DNA of 64,000 bases from Shewanella gelidii. Its GTDB lineage: Bacteria > Pseudomonadota > Gammaproteobacteria > Enterobacterales > Shewanellaceae. This document shows, piece after piece, positions 26,407 through 36,057 of the stretch. Position 1 is the first letter of the stretch. Each line of letters starts with the position of its first letter. Where the stretch lies: NCBI RefSeq assembly GCF_014647855.1, contig NZ_BMPZ01000002.1:372001-436000 (forward strand), written 5' to 3'. Position numbers and translations under genes: made by a program. The notes beneath the pieces are model-generated. The model saw nothing but the letters and a program-made list of their open reading frames with translations, did not search any database and was not told the origin of the DNA.

Positions 26407-27777
26407 CTACAATTTATCAATTTCATACCGATTCGCTAGATAATCAAATACGGCGCGGATACCAAAGGCCTCTCCCCCCACTGGGCGACCGGGCAGTTTG
26501 CGATTGTTCCATGCCATCACGTCAAAATGCGTCCAGCTAATGTTTTCATCGACAAATGCCTGAAGATAAAGTGCTGCGGTGATGGCGCCACCAAATGGCC
26601 CTTGACCACAATTTGATAAATCGGCCACATTGGATTTAATCAGGTCGAAATAAGGGGCATGTAGTGGCATCTGCCACACCGGATCTTGAACTGCGAGTCC
26701 CGATTCCGTTAGTTGCTGCGCAAGCTTATTGTCAGTGCTGAAAAAACCGGGGAGTTCGGTCCCTAAAGCTACGCGCATTGCACCGGTAAGGGTCGCAAAG
26801 TCAATAATGACTTCTGGCTGCTCGTCACTGGCTTCACTTAAAGCATCACATAAAACTAAGCGACCTTCAGCGTCAGTATTGTCGATTTCAACGGTGAGTC
26901 CTTTACGGGTTTTAATCACATCCCCTGGTCTAAATGCATTCGCAGAAACTGCATTCTCTACTGCTGGGACAAGGACGCGTAAACGAACAGGTAAATTGTT
27001 GGCCATAATGATGCTTGCTAGGCCAATAACATGGGCAGCGCCGCCCATGTCTTTTTTCATCAGACGCATGCCAGCGGCTGGTTTTAAATCTAAGCCACCG
27101 GAGTCAAAACAAACTCCCTTACCAACGAGGGTGACTTTCGGTGCATCCTCATCTCCCCACGTGAGATCGAGTAAGCGTGGTTTGTTGTCGCTCGCTCGGC
27201 CAACCATATGAATTGTGGGGTAATTTGCATCGAGTAACTCATCTCCCACAATTTCGTTAAACTCTGCGTCAAATTCTTGCGCGAGGTTAGACAACACTTC
27301 GGAGAGGTGCTGTGGCATCATATCTGCAGCAGGTGTATTGACTAGGTCACGTACAATTGAAACGCCTCGAACGAGCTTATTCGTTGCGTCGACTAGCGCT
27401 TGGTCCGGCAAGATGAGTTGTGGAAACTCTTTGTTAGACTGCTTGTAACGATCAAACTGATAAGCACCCAGTCCCCAGCTAAATGCTGCCACTTTGATTT
27501 GTTCATCAGAGCCTTGAATTTGATATTGACCGGCGGGTAACTCATTCACGACATCGCCACATAACCAATAGGAATGACAGTCGTCACTGACTAGAATTGC
27601 TTGGAATAGACTGCCATCTGTGCCAGGTATTAGGCTGAGGCCTTTGCCTTCAAAGCCGGTACTGCTTAACCAAGTTTGTACATGAGTCGGCTGCTGTGCA
27701 AGCCAGTCAGAATATTCTTCACTTGTGAGAATTGCGAACGGGGTGCCACTGGCACCACTTATCAATAAGTCAGTCAT
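26407..27777 (-). CDS. M17 family leucyl aminopeptidase
   Basis: A 456-residue cytoplasmic peptidase that removes N-terminal residues from peptides. The catalytic half is well kept: VGKGVCFDSGGLDLKP (metal-binding Lys and Asp), KKDMGGAA, and the family signature NTDAEGRL at about residue 298, with the catalytic Arg. The N-terminal half is the more variable hexamer domain. It starts with an ATG. The next gene on the strand lies about 100 bases upstream, so it is probably expressed alone. Confidence 0.92.
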   Translation of the reverse strand: MTDLLISGASGTPFAILTSEEYSDWLAQQPTHVQTWLSSTGFEGKGLSLIPGTDGSLFQAILVSDDCHSYWLCGDVVNELPAGQYQIQGSDEQIKVAAFSWGLGAYQFDRYKQSNKEFPQLILPDQALVDATNKLVRGVSIVRDLVNTPAADMMPQHLSEVLSNLAQEFDAEFNEIVGDELLDANYPTIHMVGRASDNKPRLLDLTWGDEDAPKVTLVGKGVCFDSGGLDLKPAAGMRLMKKDMGGAAHVIGLASIIMANNLPVRLRVLVPAVENAVSANAFRPGDVIKTRKGLTVEIDNTDAEGRLVLCDALSEASDEQPEVIIDFATLTGAMRVALGTELPGFFSTDNKLAQQLTESGLAVQDPVWQMPLHAPYFDLIKSNVADLSNCGQGPFGGAITAALYLQAFVDENISWTHFDVMAWNNRKLPGRPVGGEAFGIRAVFDYLANRYEIDKL

Positions 27778-27875
27778 AGAAGGCTCATTTGTTTACAGAA
27801 AAAATGATTGTGGCTGCTAGGTTAACGGCTTCAAATATTATGACAAGCGCCTTTTAGCTAAAAGGATGTAAAAGC

Positions 27876-28244
27876 TTATTTCTTGGTTGGCTTGTCGACT
27901 AAATAATCAAAAGAGCTGGGGAGAACGTCAACGCCGGCATATTTGGCAACTTTGACCACGATGGGGATGGTGATTGGGGCGAACGGCATCATTGCGACAA
28001 CGCCAAGCCCAAGGCCTTTGAGGAGATCCGCAAATTGGCGATTCGCTTCTGTGAGTTCTTTTTTGCTGGCCTGACTTTTGGTGAAGCGCTTGTAGATTTC
28101 AAGCATTTCAATGGTTTCTTGCTTTTCTTGAGCGAGTGCAGCTTTCAAAAGCAGCATGTCCCGTCGTAGTCGCAGACGGAAACGACGCTTGCTAATGCGG
28201 CTAACGCGAATGGGCGCTTTATGAAAGTGCTTATATATCTTCAT
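27876..28244 (-). CDS. LETM1-related small protein
   Basis: A 122-residue protein from the ATG at 28244 (MKIYKHFHK). A TTG at 28271 would add nine residues. The N-terminus is very basic (SKRRFRLRLRR), then comes a helix with coiled-coil character (LAQEKQETIEMLEIYKRF). Near the C-terminus a hydrophobic segment, LGLGVVAMMPFAPITIPIVVKVAKY, ends in LPSSF. This last block resembles the core of the LETM1 ribosome-binding-like domain of mitochondrial proteins, which has been noted in bacteria as an isolated module. The function is unknown; membrane association is probable. Confidence 0.6.
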   Translation of the reverse strand: MKIYKHFHKAPIRVSRISKRRFRLRLRRDMLLLKAALAQEKQETIEMLEIYKRFTKSQASKKELTEANRQFADLLKGLGLGVVAMMPFAPITIPIVVKVAKYAGVDVLPSSFDYLVDKPTKK

Positions 28245-28319
28245 TGATCGGATTGTCGCACAAGCAGCCAAGCTGGGCTAGGGTTTATCGCAATTTTACC
28301 TGCGTGACTTCACAGAGCG

Positions 28320-28907
28320 TTATTTGGGCTTGTGTGTTGATGTCATACATTGAAGCAAAAGCTTTTCAAAAAAGTCTTTGCCTTTACGTTGTGCAAACTC
28401 AATATTGCGCTCTGGAATAGACTCTGGGTCATCATATGTTGCCAACGCTTGTTCCATACTGGCTTCTCGAATAATGTGGATTGTAGGGTAAGGCGAGCGG
28501 TTGGTGTAGTTCGCGGCGCTATCTTGTGGCTCCTCATCAAAGCAATAGTCTGGATGGAAACTCGCCAATTGATAGACGCCTTCATAGCCTTGCTCAGTGA
28601 GAAGCTCGGTGGCTAAGTCAACCAGATCTAAATAGGGATAAAACCCTTCAAAGCCATGGGGATAAATGACGAGCGTGGTTTCTGTTTCTGGGTGTTTGTC
28701 TAAGTATTGGCATTCTTCAATGAGGCTAAGTAGTGCTTCGGTGATTTGACGGGCTTCAACAACTGCATATCGAATGCTTGCACGTTCGATTTCACGGCGT
28801 GCAAAGGGGCAGATGTTATATTTCATGATCACTTGTTTGACCCAGTTCTCAGTGTGAAGCATGACATCTTGCTGCTCTGGTGACGGTGTTTTGTCTCGTT
28901 GTGGCAT
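28320..28907 (-). CDS. DUF1415 domain-containing protein
   Basis: A 195-residue protein of the DUF1415 family. The family signature NICPFARRE with its Cys is at the N-terminus, and VIYPHGFEGFYPYL, FHPDYCF and a TNRSPYPTIHIIRE block follow. The family is widespread and uncharacterised; the conserved Cys and His residues could bind a metal or form an active site. It lies between a LysE-type exporter gene and the LETM1-like gene, all on the reverse strand. Confidence 0.88.
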   Translation of the reverse strand: MPQRDKTPSPEQQDVMLHTENWVKQVIMKYNICPFARREIERASIRYAVVEARQITEALLSLIEECQYLDKHPETETTLVIYPHGFEGFYPYLDLVDLATELLTEQGYEGVYQLASFHPDYCFDEEPQDSAANYTNRSPYPTIHIIREASMEQALATYDDPESIPERNIEFAQRKGKDFFEKLLLQCMTSTHKPK

Positions 28908-28955
28908 CGCAAAATCCTATATAAACCAGAGTTATGGTGAGATAAGAACTTAGCG

Positions 28956-29546
28956 CTAGTCTACCATGGTCAGAATTGATGCAACTAATAAAAGTGCCAT
29001 AGTGATATTGAAAAAACGTTGTTGTTTTTCATTTTTAAGTAAACGTTTAAGTGCCACGCCAAACCCGAGCCATACCATGGCACATGGAAAAGCCACACTT
29101 AGAAAGACGAGCGCGATCGTGATGACTTGAGGCGTAAGTGGGGAATCTAAATTTGTAAAGGTTGCAACGGCGCCGACCGCCATAATCCACCCTTTTGGAT
29201 TAACCCATTGAAATGCCGCAGCCTGGATAAAGCTTAGAGGGGAGGCTTTAGACTTACCTTCCATCTTACTGCTGCTATTCGCAATGAGCCAAGCTAAATA
29301 GAGTAGATAGGCAATGCCTATATATTTGATGATCACGTGCAGTATTGGGTAGAGCTGGAAAATTCCGCTTAAACCGAGGCCGATGGCGAGAACCATACAG
29401 GGAAAACCGAGCGTAATGCCAAGTAAATGGGGGATGCTGCGCTGAATACCAAAATTCACACCTGAAGTCATCAACATAATGTTGTTTGGCCCTGGCGTGA
29501 TCCCTGATGAAAATGCAAACAGGGCAATGGCGAAAATCAGCTCCAT
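28956..29546 (-). CDS. LysE family exporter
   Basis: A 196-residue membrane protein with about six predicted spans. The N-terminal motif GITPGPNNIMLMTSGVNFG is the LysE/RhtB family signature. Members export amino acids or their derivatives (lysine, homoserine, threonine). Substrate cannot be told. The stop is 48 bases from the DUF1415 start on the same strand, so the two may be co-transcribed. Confidence 0.88.
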   Translation of the reverse strand: MELIFAIALFAFSSGITPGPNNIMLMTSGVNFGIQRSIPHLLGITLGFPCMVLAIGLGLSGIFQLYPILHVIIKYIGIAYLLYLAWLIANSSSKMEGKSKASPLSFIQAAAFQWVNPKGWIMAVGAVATFTNLDSPLTPQVITIALVFLSVAFPCAMVWLGFGVALKRLLKNEKQQRFFNITMALLLVASILTMVD

Positions 29547-29852
29547 AACTATCTCTACGGTTTAATTTAAATAACACACCCAAGTATCTTGTTATCTTAG
29601 GTCTCGGGCGGTAATGGGCAGCTATTGTAACGACAATATTTGCCTCAGCAAGCTTTGCATAATGAATATGCGTCAACCAGAAACATCTGGCTTAGAAGAA
29701 ACTGGGTGGATGAGTCAGCTGTGGTTAAAGAATGGTCAGCTATGCTACTGTTTAATCGAGTCAAAATTTTTGCTGGCTCAACAGACTTCCCCCTGACATG
29801 CATGTTGTTTAGCGAGTCGTTTATGACACGACTCAAAAACACCGGAGTTCAT
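29547..29852. other. Divergent spacer between LysE and DUF4136 genes
   Basis: A 306-base stretch that must hold both promoters. The frame open from 29640 is not a start for the lipoprotein: it lacks a ribosome site and its residues are unlike a signal peptide. No other feature was recognised. Confidence 0.5.
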
Positions 29853-30494
29853 ATGGACCATCAATTAAAGCAGTTGCGTATTTTCCACCGAGCTCAAACT
29901 GTGCGCCCACGGCTTGAAGGTCAGATGCTGTCGTTATTGAAATTGCTCCTAATGCCGATAGTTGCGATAGTCATGACCGCATGTGTCAGTGCTAATCATC
30001 CAAGTATGCAAGACCCCGTTGCCAGAACCACGATGGTGATGAGCGGTGATATTGAACAAGTGAAGCAACTGGGTAAACGTTTTGCTTGGCATCCTGCCGT
30101 TGCCAAAGTCATTGCTGATAACAAGCTAGATTCACAGCAAGTGATTATTCGAACGCAGCAATATATTACTGAAATCATGCAACAAAAAGGCTATCAACTG
30201 GCGGAAAATAGCCGGCAGGCTGATGTTCTGATAGGTTTTGGTATCGCGTTAGAGTCTAGCATTTCAGATGACGAAATTTTGTCGAAAGCAGGGCTTGTTG
30301 CCGGCTTGTCCTCCAATGCTGGTACGCCAAGCCATTTCGAGAAAGGTTCAGTATTTATCGGTTTTTCCAAACCGAAGCAAACCCAGATGATCTGGCGTGT
30401 ACTTGCACAAGGGTATACGGATTTATCAGAACAACCACAGAAGACATCAGCACAATATCAGCGTTTACTTTCAAGAATGCTCAACGTGATTTAA
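29853..30494 (+). CDS. DUF4136-like lipoprotein
   Basis: A 213-residue protein from the ATG at 29853, which has a GGAG site. A second ATG at 29925, with GAAGG upstream, begins directly at the signal peptide MLSLLKLLLMP. The lipobox MTAC provides the lipidated Cys. The mature part contains QADVLIGFGIALESSISDDE and an FSKPKQTQMIWRVLAQGY strand, typical of DUF4136 lipoproteins, whose role is unknown. Confidence 0.75.
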   Translation: MDHQLKQLRIFHRAQTVRPRLEGQMLSLLKLLLMPIVAIVMTACVSANHPSMQDPVARTTMVMSGDIEQVKQLGKRFAWHPAVAKVIADNKLDSQQVIIRTQQYITEIMQQKGYQLAENSRQADVLIGFGIALESSISDDEILSKAGLVAGLSSNAGTPSHFEKGSVFIGFSKPKQTQMIWRVLAQGYTDLSEQPQKTSAQYQRLLSRMLNVI

Positions 30495-30672
30495 TTGTAT
30501 TCCTTGTGATTTATCCGGTGATTGTGATTTAAGCCGGCAACACATAAGCATTGAACGCCTCCGACTTGGTATTCATTTGCAACGTGATCGATGAATCCAC
30601 GGGCTGCTTCCTACTGACTTACCAAATTACGAAGGTTAAAGTAACTTTGTCGTCAGTAAGAGGAGAAGCTCC

Positions 30673-31578
30673 CTATGCTTCATTTTGCGTATCCCAATAG
30701 GGCGGTGTGCCATAGTATTGGGAAAAGTAGTCGATAAATGCTCTAACTTTGGGGGCTAAAAGACGCGAGCTTGGATATACCGCCCAAATTGAAGTGTCTG
30801 CAATTAAAGGGAAGTCTTCCAAAACCTCCACGAGCTCACCACGCAATAGGTGTTTGTATACGATCCAGGTGGCACACATAGCGACGCCCATACCGTTTAC
30901 GCACGCATCTCGAACTGCTTCACCATGGTCGACTCGAATATGACCCTTTTCTTTAATATTCAGTGGACCATTTGGCGTTTGAAAAGCCCAGCTTTCTAGT
31001 CCTGTATGGTTAATGCAGCGATGGCTTTTAAGATCTTCAGGTTTTGTGGGGCGACCAAACTCTGCAATATACTCAGGTGAGGCGCACATGATGCGTTTGT
31101 CCACTGCCAGTTTTCGCGCGATCAAACTTGAGTCTTTGAGCTCTGCATTTCGAATCGCAATATCAAAGCCACCTTCAACCAAATCAACAATCGAGTCTGT
31201 TAGGCGTATATCTAAATACAACTCTGGGTATTGAGCTAAAAACCCCTTTAGTGCCGGCATCAGATGCATACGACCAAAAGAAGCGGGTGCGGTAATTCGT
31301 AAAGTTCCTTTAGGCTGTGCATTGCCCGTACCCACAGATGCTCGCCCAGCATCAATACTCAGCAAAATTTCCTCGGCATGGGGTAAAAAAGCCATTCCTT
31401 CTTCCGTAAGGGATACTTTGCGCGTGGTACGGTGAACTAATCGAGCCCCCAGACTTTCTTCGAGCTTACTAATGTGGATACTGGCGACCGGGGGAGAGAT
31501 CCCGAGCTCTTGCCCTGCTTGACTGATATTGTTTGTTGATGCGAGTCGAACAAACAGTTTGAGGTGTTCAATATTCAT
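30673..31578 (-). CDS. LysR family transcriptional regulator
   Basis: A 301-residue protein. The N-terminal 60 residues are the winged helix (LKLFVRLASTNNISQAGQELGISPPVASIHISKLEESLG), followed by a periplasmic-binding-like effector domain. It begins 13 bases after the MATE gene on the same strand, so it may be transcribed with that pump and sense its substrate. The effector is unknown. Confidence 0.88.
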   Translation of the reverse strand: MNIEHLKLFVRLASTNNISQAGQELGISPPVASIHISKLEESLGARLVHRTTRKVSLTEEGMAFLPHAEEILLSIDAGRASVGTGNAQPKGTLRITAPASFGRMHLMPALKGFLAQYPELYLDIRLTDSIVDLVEGGFDIAIRNAELKDSSLIARKLAVDKRIMCASPEYIAEFGRPTKPEDLKSHRCINHTGLESWAFQTPNGPLNIKEKGHIRVDHGEAVRDACVNGMGVAMCATWIVYKHLLRGELVEVLEDFPLIADTSIWAVYPSSRLLAPKVRAFIDYFSQYYGTPPYWDTQNEA

Positions 31579-31591
31579 GATTCGCTGCCAG

Positions 31592-32962
31592 TTAGCTATA
31601 GGATTTTATGATTGTGCTGTGCACACGAGAATGAAGCTGCCGTGGCGCATTCAAGTGAGCTTTGAGTCTGTACCACGCAAAAATACCTGCCAATATATTG
31701 GCCGCCATCGCAGCTACAAGTGTATAGGCGACACTGCCAGTGGATGAGCCAAGCCAGATTGCAGGAATATACAATACCAACAAACGCAAAAATACCAACT
31801 TGAGTGCACTTCTGGGCTCAAGGAGTGCATTGAGAGCCGAAACCGTGAGAATGCATAAGCCAAGCGGCCCATAACTCAAGGGCATGATCCACAAAGCGAT
31901 TTCAAGCCATGCCTTCATTTGCGTTTCATTATTAACCATCGGGATTAAAATATCTGCTGTTGCAGCCAGCAGAATTGCAATACCGAGGTGTAAAATCAGT
32001 AAAAGCTTGGCGGTGGCCTTCAGTAAATGTGAGATATCATCAAGTTTGTTGGCGCCTAAAAAGCGACTAATCATGGGGGGAATTGACATCGTTAAAGCCA
32101 ATGTAAAAACCAAGATAAAGCTTTCAATACGACTGAATATACTCCAGAAGGCTAGGACATCGGTTCCCATTTGAGCAATCAATAAAGTTGCAATAAGCGC
32201 ACTGAATGACGGTAGCATTTGATTCAAAGTTGTGGGGACAATCATGGTGAGCAGCGCAGTTAAATGCTTTGCAGCATTTTTTATTTGCTTAATGGGGAAC
32301 AGCCAGTGCTGACGAATAGCTTTGATAAGCATATATATAAAGCCACATGAAAAGCCAATACTGGAGGCCATCGCTGCGCCTGTGATCCCTAACTCAAATG
32401 TGAACATCAGTACAGGGTCAAGCATCAAGTTTAAAATACTAGCAATCACAAACGTCATGCCGGTGGTTTGAGTGTCGCCATTGGCTCGAAAAATACAACT
32501 GACAAGATAAAGCCCAGCAATAGAGATGGCGCTAAACAGCCAAATTGGCCAATAGCAATGAAACAGGTTAAGAAGTATTTGATATTGGTACGGGCTTGTT
32601 TCTGAGGGAATAAATGCTCGGAATATTGAGTCTTTGAGAGCCCACAAAATTACGCAGACAACGCTAATGAATAAAGCGCCAAAAACCAACGAAATCGTTG
32701 CCGTTGCTCTCGCACTATTGCGCCTGTTTGCTCCAATTGCCTGAGACATGATTGCGGTTGCGCCGACACCAATCCCAACTTGTATGCCGACAAGCGCCAC
32801 TTGAAACGGTAAGGTTACCCCATGAGCCGTCAGGGCGTCGATGCCCAGTATACCAATGAATATTGAATCAATTAACTGAGTCAACATAATAGCAAAGAGC
32901 CCTATTGTTAAAGGCGTTGTTTTGCTAATTACCATTTTTATGGTCGGAGAAATGCTTGGCAT
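31592..32962 (-). CDS. MATE family efflux transporter
   Basis: A 456-residue inner-membrane protein with about 12 hydrophobic segments arranged as two related halves. It has the MATE-type N-terminal TQLIDSIFIGILGIDALTAHGV. Such pumps exchange cations or protons for drugs or toxic metabolites. It is followed closely by a LysR regulator gene. Start ATG at 32962, with an alternative ATG nine codons later. Confidence 0.85.
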   Translation of the reverse strand: MPSISPTIKMVISKTTPLTIGLFAIMLTQLIDSIFIGILGIDALTAHGVTLPFQVALVGIQVGIGVGATAIMSQAIGANRRNSARATATISLVFGALFISVVCVILWALKDSIFRAFIPSETSPYQYQILLNLFHCYWPIWLFSAISIAGLYLVSCIFRANGDTQTTGMTFVIASILNLMLDPVLMFTFELGITGAAMASSIGFSCGFIYMLIKAIRQHWLFPIKQIKNAAKHLTALLTMIVPTTLNQMLPSFSALIATLLIAQMGTDVLAFWSIFSRIESFILVFTLALTMSIPPMISRFLGANKLDDISHLLKATAKLLLILHLGIAILLAATADILIPMVNNETQMKAWLEIALWIMPLSYGPLGLCILTVSALNALLEPRSALKLVFLRLLVLYIPAIWLGSSTGSVAYTLVAAMAANILAGIFAWYRLKAHLNAPRQLHSRVHSTIIKSYS

Positions 32963-33408
32963 AAAACAGTTAGTTTTTATGAATTCGGGTGCTAAGTATA
33001 TTGAGCAATGGCCTATTGATCATTCGAGCTCCGGGCGAATGAGTTTTCACTTTTTATTAATAATCCGTTTTTTCTTTGCGATATAGCCTGAAATCAACCC
33101 TTCAATTACGAAGATATATGTTTTTATCTTGAGCTTTCTACCTGCCAATTCATCAAAATATTTGTTTTATGCTGGCTTTGCTCAAAATGTAACCTTTTGA
33201 CGCAATAGTCGGTTTTGCACATAAAAGGGGGGGGGGTGATTGTTTAGATAAATCTAATTATTGGCCTATTACAGTTCTTTTTATTAATAAATTTTAAAGA
33301 CTGTTTTGGTTCGCGGCTCAATTATCATTCGATTGTTGTGTTGATAACCTTATTCCCAAGTTGAGGCGAGCGCCTCGATACAAGCAACCAAAAAAGAGGA
33401 ATATCAAC
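32963..33408. other. Divergent spacer with G10 tract
   Basis: A 446-base stretch between the MATE gene and the crotonase gene. It is AT-rich apart from the run of ten G at 33227-33236. Both promoters must be here; none could be picked out with confidence. Confidence 0.55.
33227..33236. repeat. Homopolymer run of ten G
   Basis: Ten consecutive G follow AAAA in an otherwise AT-rich spacer, 173 bases before the crotonase start. Such tracts can slip and switch promoters on and off, but they are also a common sequencing artefact. Confidence 0.8.
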
Positions 33409-34254
33409 ATGGCGTATGAAGGGTATACAACGTTTACTGCAGCACAAGCCAACGGGATTCTTACCGTGACTTTTGACTTTGGCAGTGTGAATGTACAAGG
33501 TCAGGAGATGCTAGCCGATCTCAATGGGCTTGCGATGCGATTAGAGCGCGACCGTGATGTAAAAGTTGTGGTCTTTCAGTCTGCTCACCCTGAAATTTGG
33601 GTTTGCCATTACGACACAAACTTGTTGAAAGATATGTCCACTGAGGCGGTATCTCGTCAAGATGTTCAATTATTGGATTTACAGGCTGTGCTTGAGCGCA
33701 TTAGTAAATTGCCGCAAGCAACCATTGCTAAGCTTGAAGGGTTTGCCCGTGGTGGGGGGCATGAGTTTGCATTGGCCTGCGACATGCGTTTTGCTGCACG
33801 TGGTAAATATAAGCTGATGCAAATGGAAGTTGGCATGGGCATCCTCCCTTGTGGCGGTGGTGCATCGCGTATGGCTCGTCAGACTGGACTCGGCCGTGCA
33901 TTAGAAATTATCTTAAGTGCCCGAGATTTTACCGCGGATGAAGCAGAAGCATACGGCACAATTAATAAGGCGCTAGAGCCTGATGAAATTGGTGAGTATG
34001 TCAGTAAGCTTGCGCAGCGAATTGCGCAGTTTCCTGCAGAATCTATTCATGCTTGTAAGCAAGCAGTTTATGAGTCGATTGATAAACCTATCGATGAAGC
34101 GCTCAAAGCAGAAGCCTATTGGCTCTATCAGGCGACCAGCAAAACACCAGCCATCAAGCGCTTTACTATAGCTGATGAAAAAGGCCTGCAGCATGACGTT
34201 GAAAATCAACGTCACTGGAACGATTTAGTGATGAGCGTACAAGAGATTAATTAA
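33409..34254 (+). CDS. Crotonase family enoyl-CoA hydratase/isomerase-like protein
   Basis: A 281-residue protein. The crotonase fold is shown by FARGGGHEFALACDMRFA and the later EVGMGILPCGGG, which carries the oxyanion-hole and acidic positions. The first oxyanion segment reads WVCHYDTNLL, not the usual SAGADL, so CoA-thioester chemistry is uncertain. The ATG at 33409 follows GAGG; earlier in-frame codons are excluded. It stands alone with a long spacer upstream. Confidence 0.8.
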   Translation: MAYEGYTTFTAAQANGILTVTFDFGSVNVQGQEMLADLNGLAMRLERDRDVKVVVFQSAHPEIWVCHYDTNLLKDMSTEAVSRQDVQLLDLQAVLERISKLPQATIAKLEGFARGGGHEFALACDMRFAARGKYKLMQMEVGMGILPCGGGASRMARQTGLGRALEIILSARDFTADEAEAYGTINKALEPDEIGEYVSKLAQRIAQFPAESIHACKQAVYESIDKPIDEALKAEAYWLYQATSKTPAIKRFTIADEKGLQHDVENQRHWNDLVMSVQEIN

Positions 34255-34505
34255 AGGGCTTTTGCGCTGTCTATTCCTGAGCGTCCAGTGATTTAATTGC
34301 TTATTGTTCTGCTTGTCATGACTATAAGCTTGAACTGTCACCTTTCAATGAGTCCTTTAACGTATTCTTTGATTAAGGGGCGCGACTGATAGACCGATGC
34401 ACAGGGTTAAATTTTGTAAACAATTGCATATGGGTAATTCCCAGAATACTCAAGCTGAGATTAGTGATACGGCTTGAGTGTTCATTGACAAAAGAGAGCG
34501 ACATC

Positions 34506-35318
34506 ATGCAAAAAGTAATTCTAATCACGGGGTCCACCGACGGTATTGGCCTCGAAACTGCAAAAAATCTGGTTTCTCAAGGTCACCATGTTCTGATCCA
34601 TGGTCGGAGTCAAACTAAGCTTGCTGATGTGGAAATGATGCTGAAGACATTGCCAGGCTCTGGAACCGTTGAAAGTTATATTGCAGATCTTTCACGGCTT
34701 GCAGATGTCATTTCTCTCGCAGAGGCGATAACGGCCAAACATAAGAAACTTGATGCATTGATTAATAATGCGGGCGTTTATAACGTGTCTCAGGTGGTTT
34801 CCACAGATAATTTAGATGTACGTTTTATGGTGAATACCATTGCTCCATATTTGTTGACGCAGCGGCTTTTGCCCTTGCTTGATGGGGAAAGCCGTATTGT
34901 GAACTTGTCATCGGCGGCGCAATCTCCCGTGAACCTGAAAAGTCTTGTCGGGCCGAATGTTGCTGCTGCAGATGGTGCTGTTTATGCGCAAAGTAAGTTG
35001 GCGTTGACCATGTGGTCGTTACATATGGCTCGTCAGCTCAATGAGCAGGGCCCCGCGGTTATTGCCGTGAACCCCGCTTCATTTCTTGGCAGTAAAATGG
35101 TGAAAGAAGCTTATGGTATGGCGGGTGGTGATTTGAGTATCGGTGCCGACATTCTATGTGCTGCAGCGCTTTCCCAAGAATTTGCGAATGCATCGGGCAA
35201 GTATTTCGATAATGATACCGGGCAATTTACCTCACCTCACCCTGATGCGTTACATGTTGTGAATTGCCAGCAGCTTGTCGCTGCGATTGAAACCATATTG
35301 GCTAAAAAGCTGAATTGA
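34506..35318 (+). CDS. SDR family oxidoreductase
   Basis: A 270-residue short-chain dehydrogenase with TGSTDGIGLETA for cofactor, NNAGVY, Ser in NLSSAA and the active YAQSK. The shape resembles the retinol-dehydrogenase-like SDRs. The ATG at 34506 (MQKVILIT) has an upstream GAGAG site. The gene starts 250 bases after the crotonase. Substrate unknown. Confidence 0.85.
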   Translation: MQKVILITGSTDGIGLETAKNLVSQGHHVLIHGRSQTKLADVEMMLKTLPGSGTVESYIADLSRLADVISLAEAITAKHKKLDALINNAGVYNVSQVVSTDNLDVRFMVNTIAPYLLTQRLLPLLDGESRIVNLSSAAQSPVNLKSLVGPNVAAADGAVYAQSKLALTMWSLHMARQLNEQGPAVIAVNPASFLGSKMVKEAYGMAGGDLSIGADILCAAALSQEFANASGKYFDNDTGQFTSPHPDALHVVNCQQLVAAIETILAKKLN

Positions 35319-35376
35319 AATCGGTTGGATTTATGAAGAATTTATTGTTACTCACTCACGCAACATGGAGGCCCTT

Positions 35377-35622
35377 ATGTTAGGAGAAAATCATTCTTTG
35401 ACTAACGAGTTCCCAGCATTCAAAGCTGTTATTGAGCGGTTGATTGAAAATAATGCTGAGTTTTATCGAGATGCCAAAGTATACCATCAGCTGGACGCGG
35501 AAATACGCGAGCTTGAGTGTGACGGTGCCCCCATTGTGGATGGCGCAATGCATCAACTGAAGCATCAACGTTCAGTGCTAAAAGATTCGTTGTATCAACG
35601 ATTACTACAGGCAAGTCGCTAG
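35377..35622 (+). CDS. DUF465/YdcH family small coiled-coil protein
   Basis: An 81-residue helical protein resembling YdcH (DUF465): HSLTNEFPAF, a long helix with EFYRDAKVYHQLDAEIRELE, then LKHQRSVLKDSLYQRLL. The ATG at 35377 has an excellent GGAGG site; an ATG at 35365 lies inside that site. The family is abundant in gammaproteobacteria with no firm role. Confidence 0.85.
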   Translation: MLGENHSLTNEFPAFKAVIERLIENNAEFYRDAKVYHQLDAEIRELECDGAPIVDGAMHQLKHQRSVLKDSLYQRLLQASR

Positions 35623-36057
35623 TTATCTCTCACTGAATGGTAGTGTGGCACTCCATTTTTAACCCATAGGCCTAAACGTTTTTAGTTGTGTTTCATCATC
35701 AGCACAATTCATTAGGTTTGGGCCTATTTTTCTTGTCTCTGCAGATTACGATACCTTGCTCATTCTTCTTAAACTGATCTGAATTTGATGTGTCCTTTAG
35801 AAGCTCTTTGGCTGCACCGACTTATCTGCGTTCACTGGTGCTGTGCGCTGTTGATGCAATTTTTTTTCTCCTGTTATTCTGCGCTCTATAGGCTTCTATC
35901 TTTACACTAATGGGGCAACTCAACCCTTAAACCTCAACATTATTAATGTTTTTTTAAAACTGATTCAGTCACGACCGCAATTATCAAACCCACCCCCCAT
36001 GGTTACACTCTCTGCATAGTTTTTATCACCCATATAAAGTGATATCTGGAGCAAATG
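35623..36057. other. Spacer between DUF465 gene and radical SAM gene
   Basis: A 435-base stretch with a terminator-like structure near its start and no recognised gene. The radical SAM promoter is expected in the last 150 bases. Confidence 0.5.
35666..35733 (+). terminator. Terminator-like hairpin after the DUF465 gene
   Basis: ATAGGCCTAAAC (35666-35677) pairs with GTTTGGGCCTAT (35716-35727), with one wobble, and leads into a T tract. The loop is large (about 38 bases). Confidence 0.5.
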
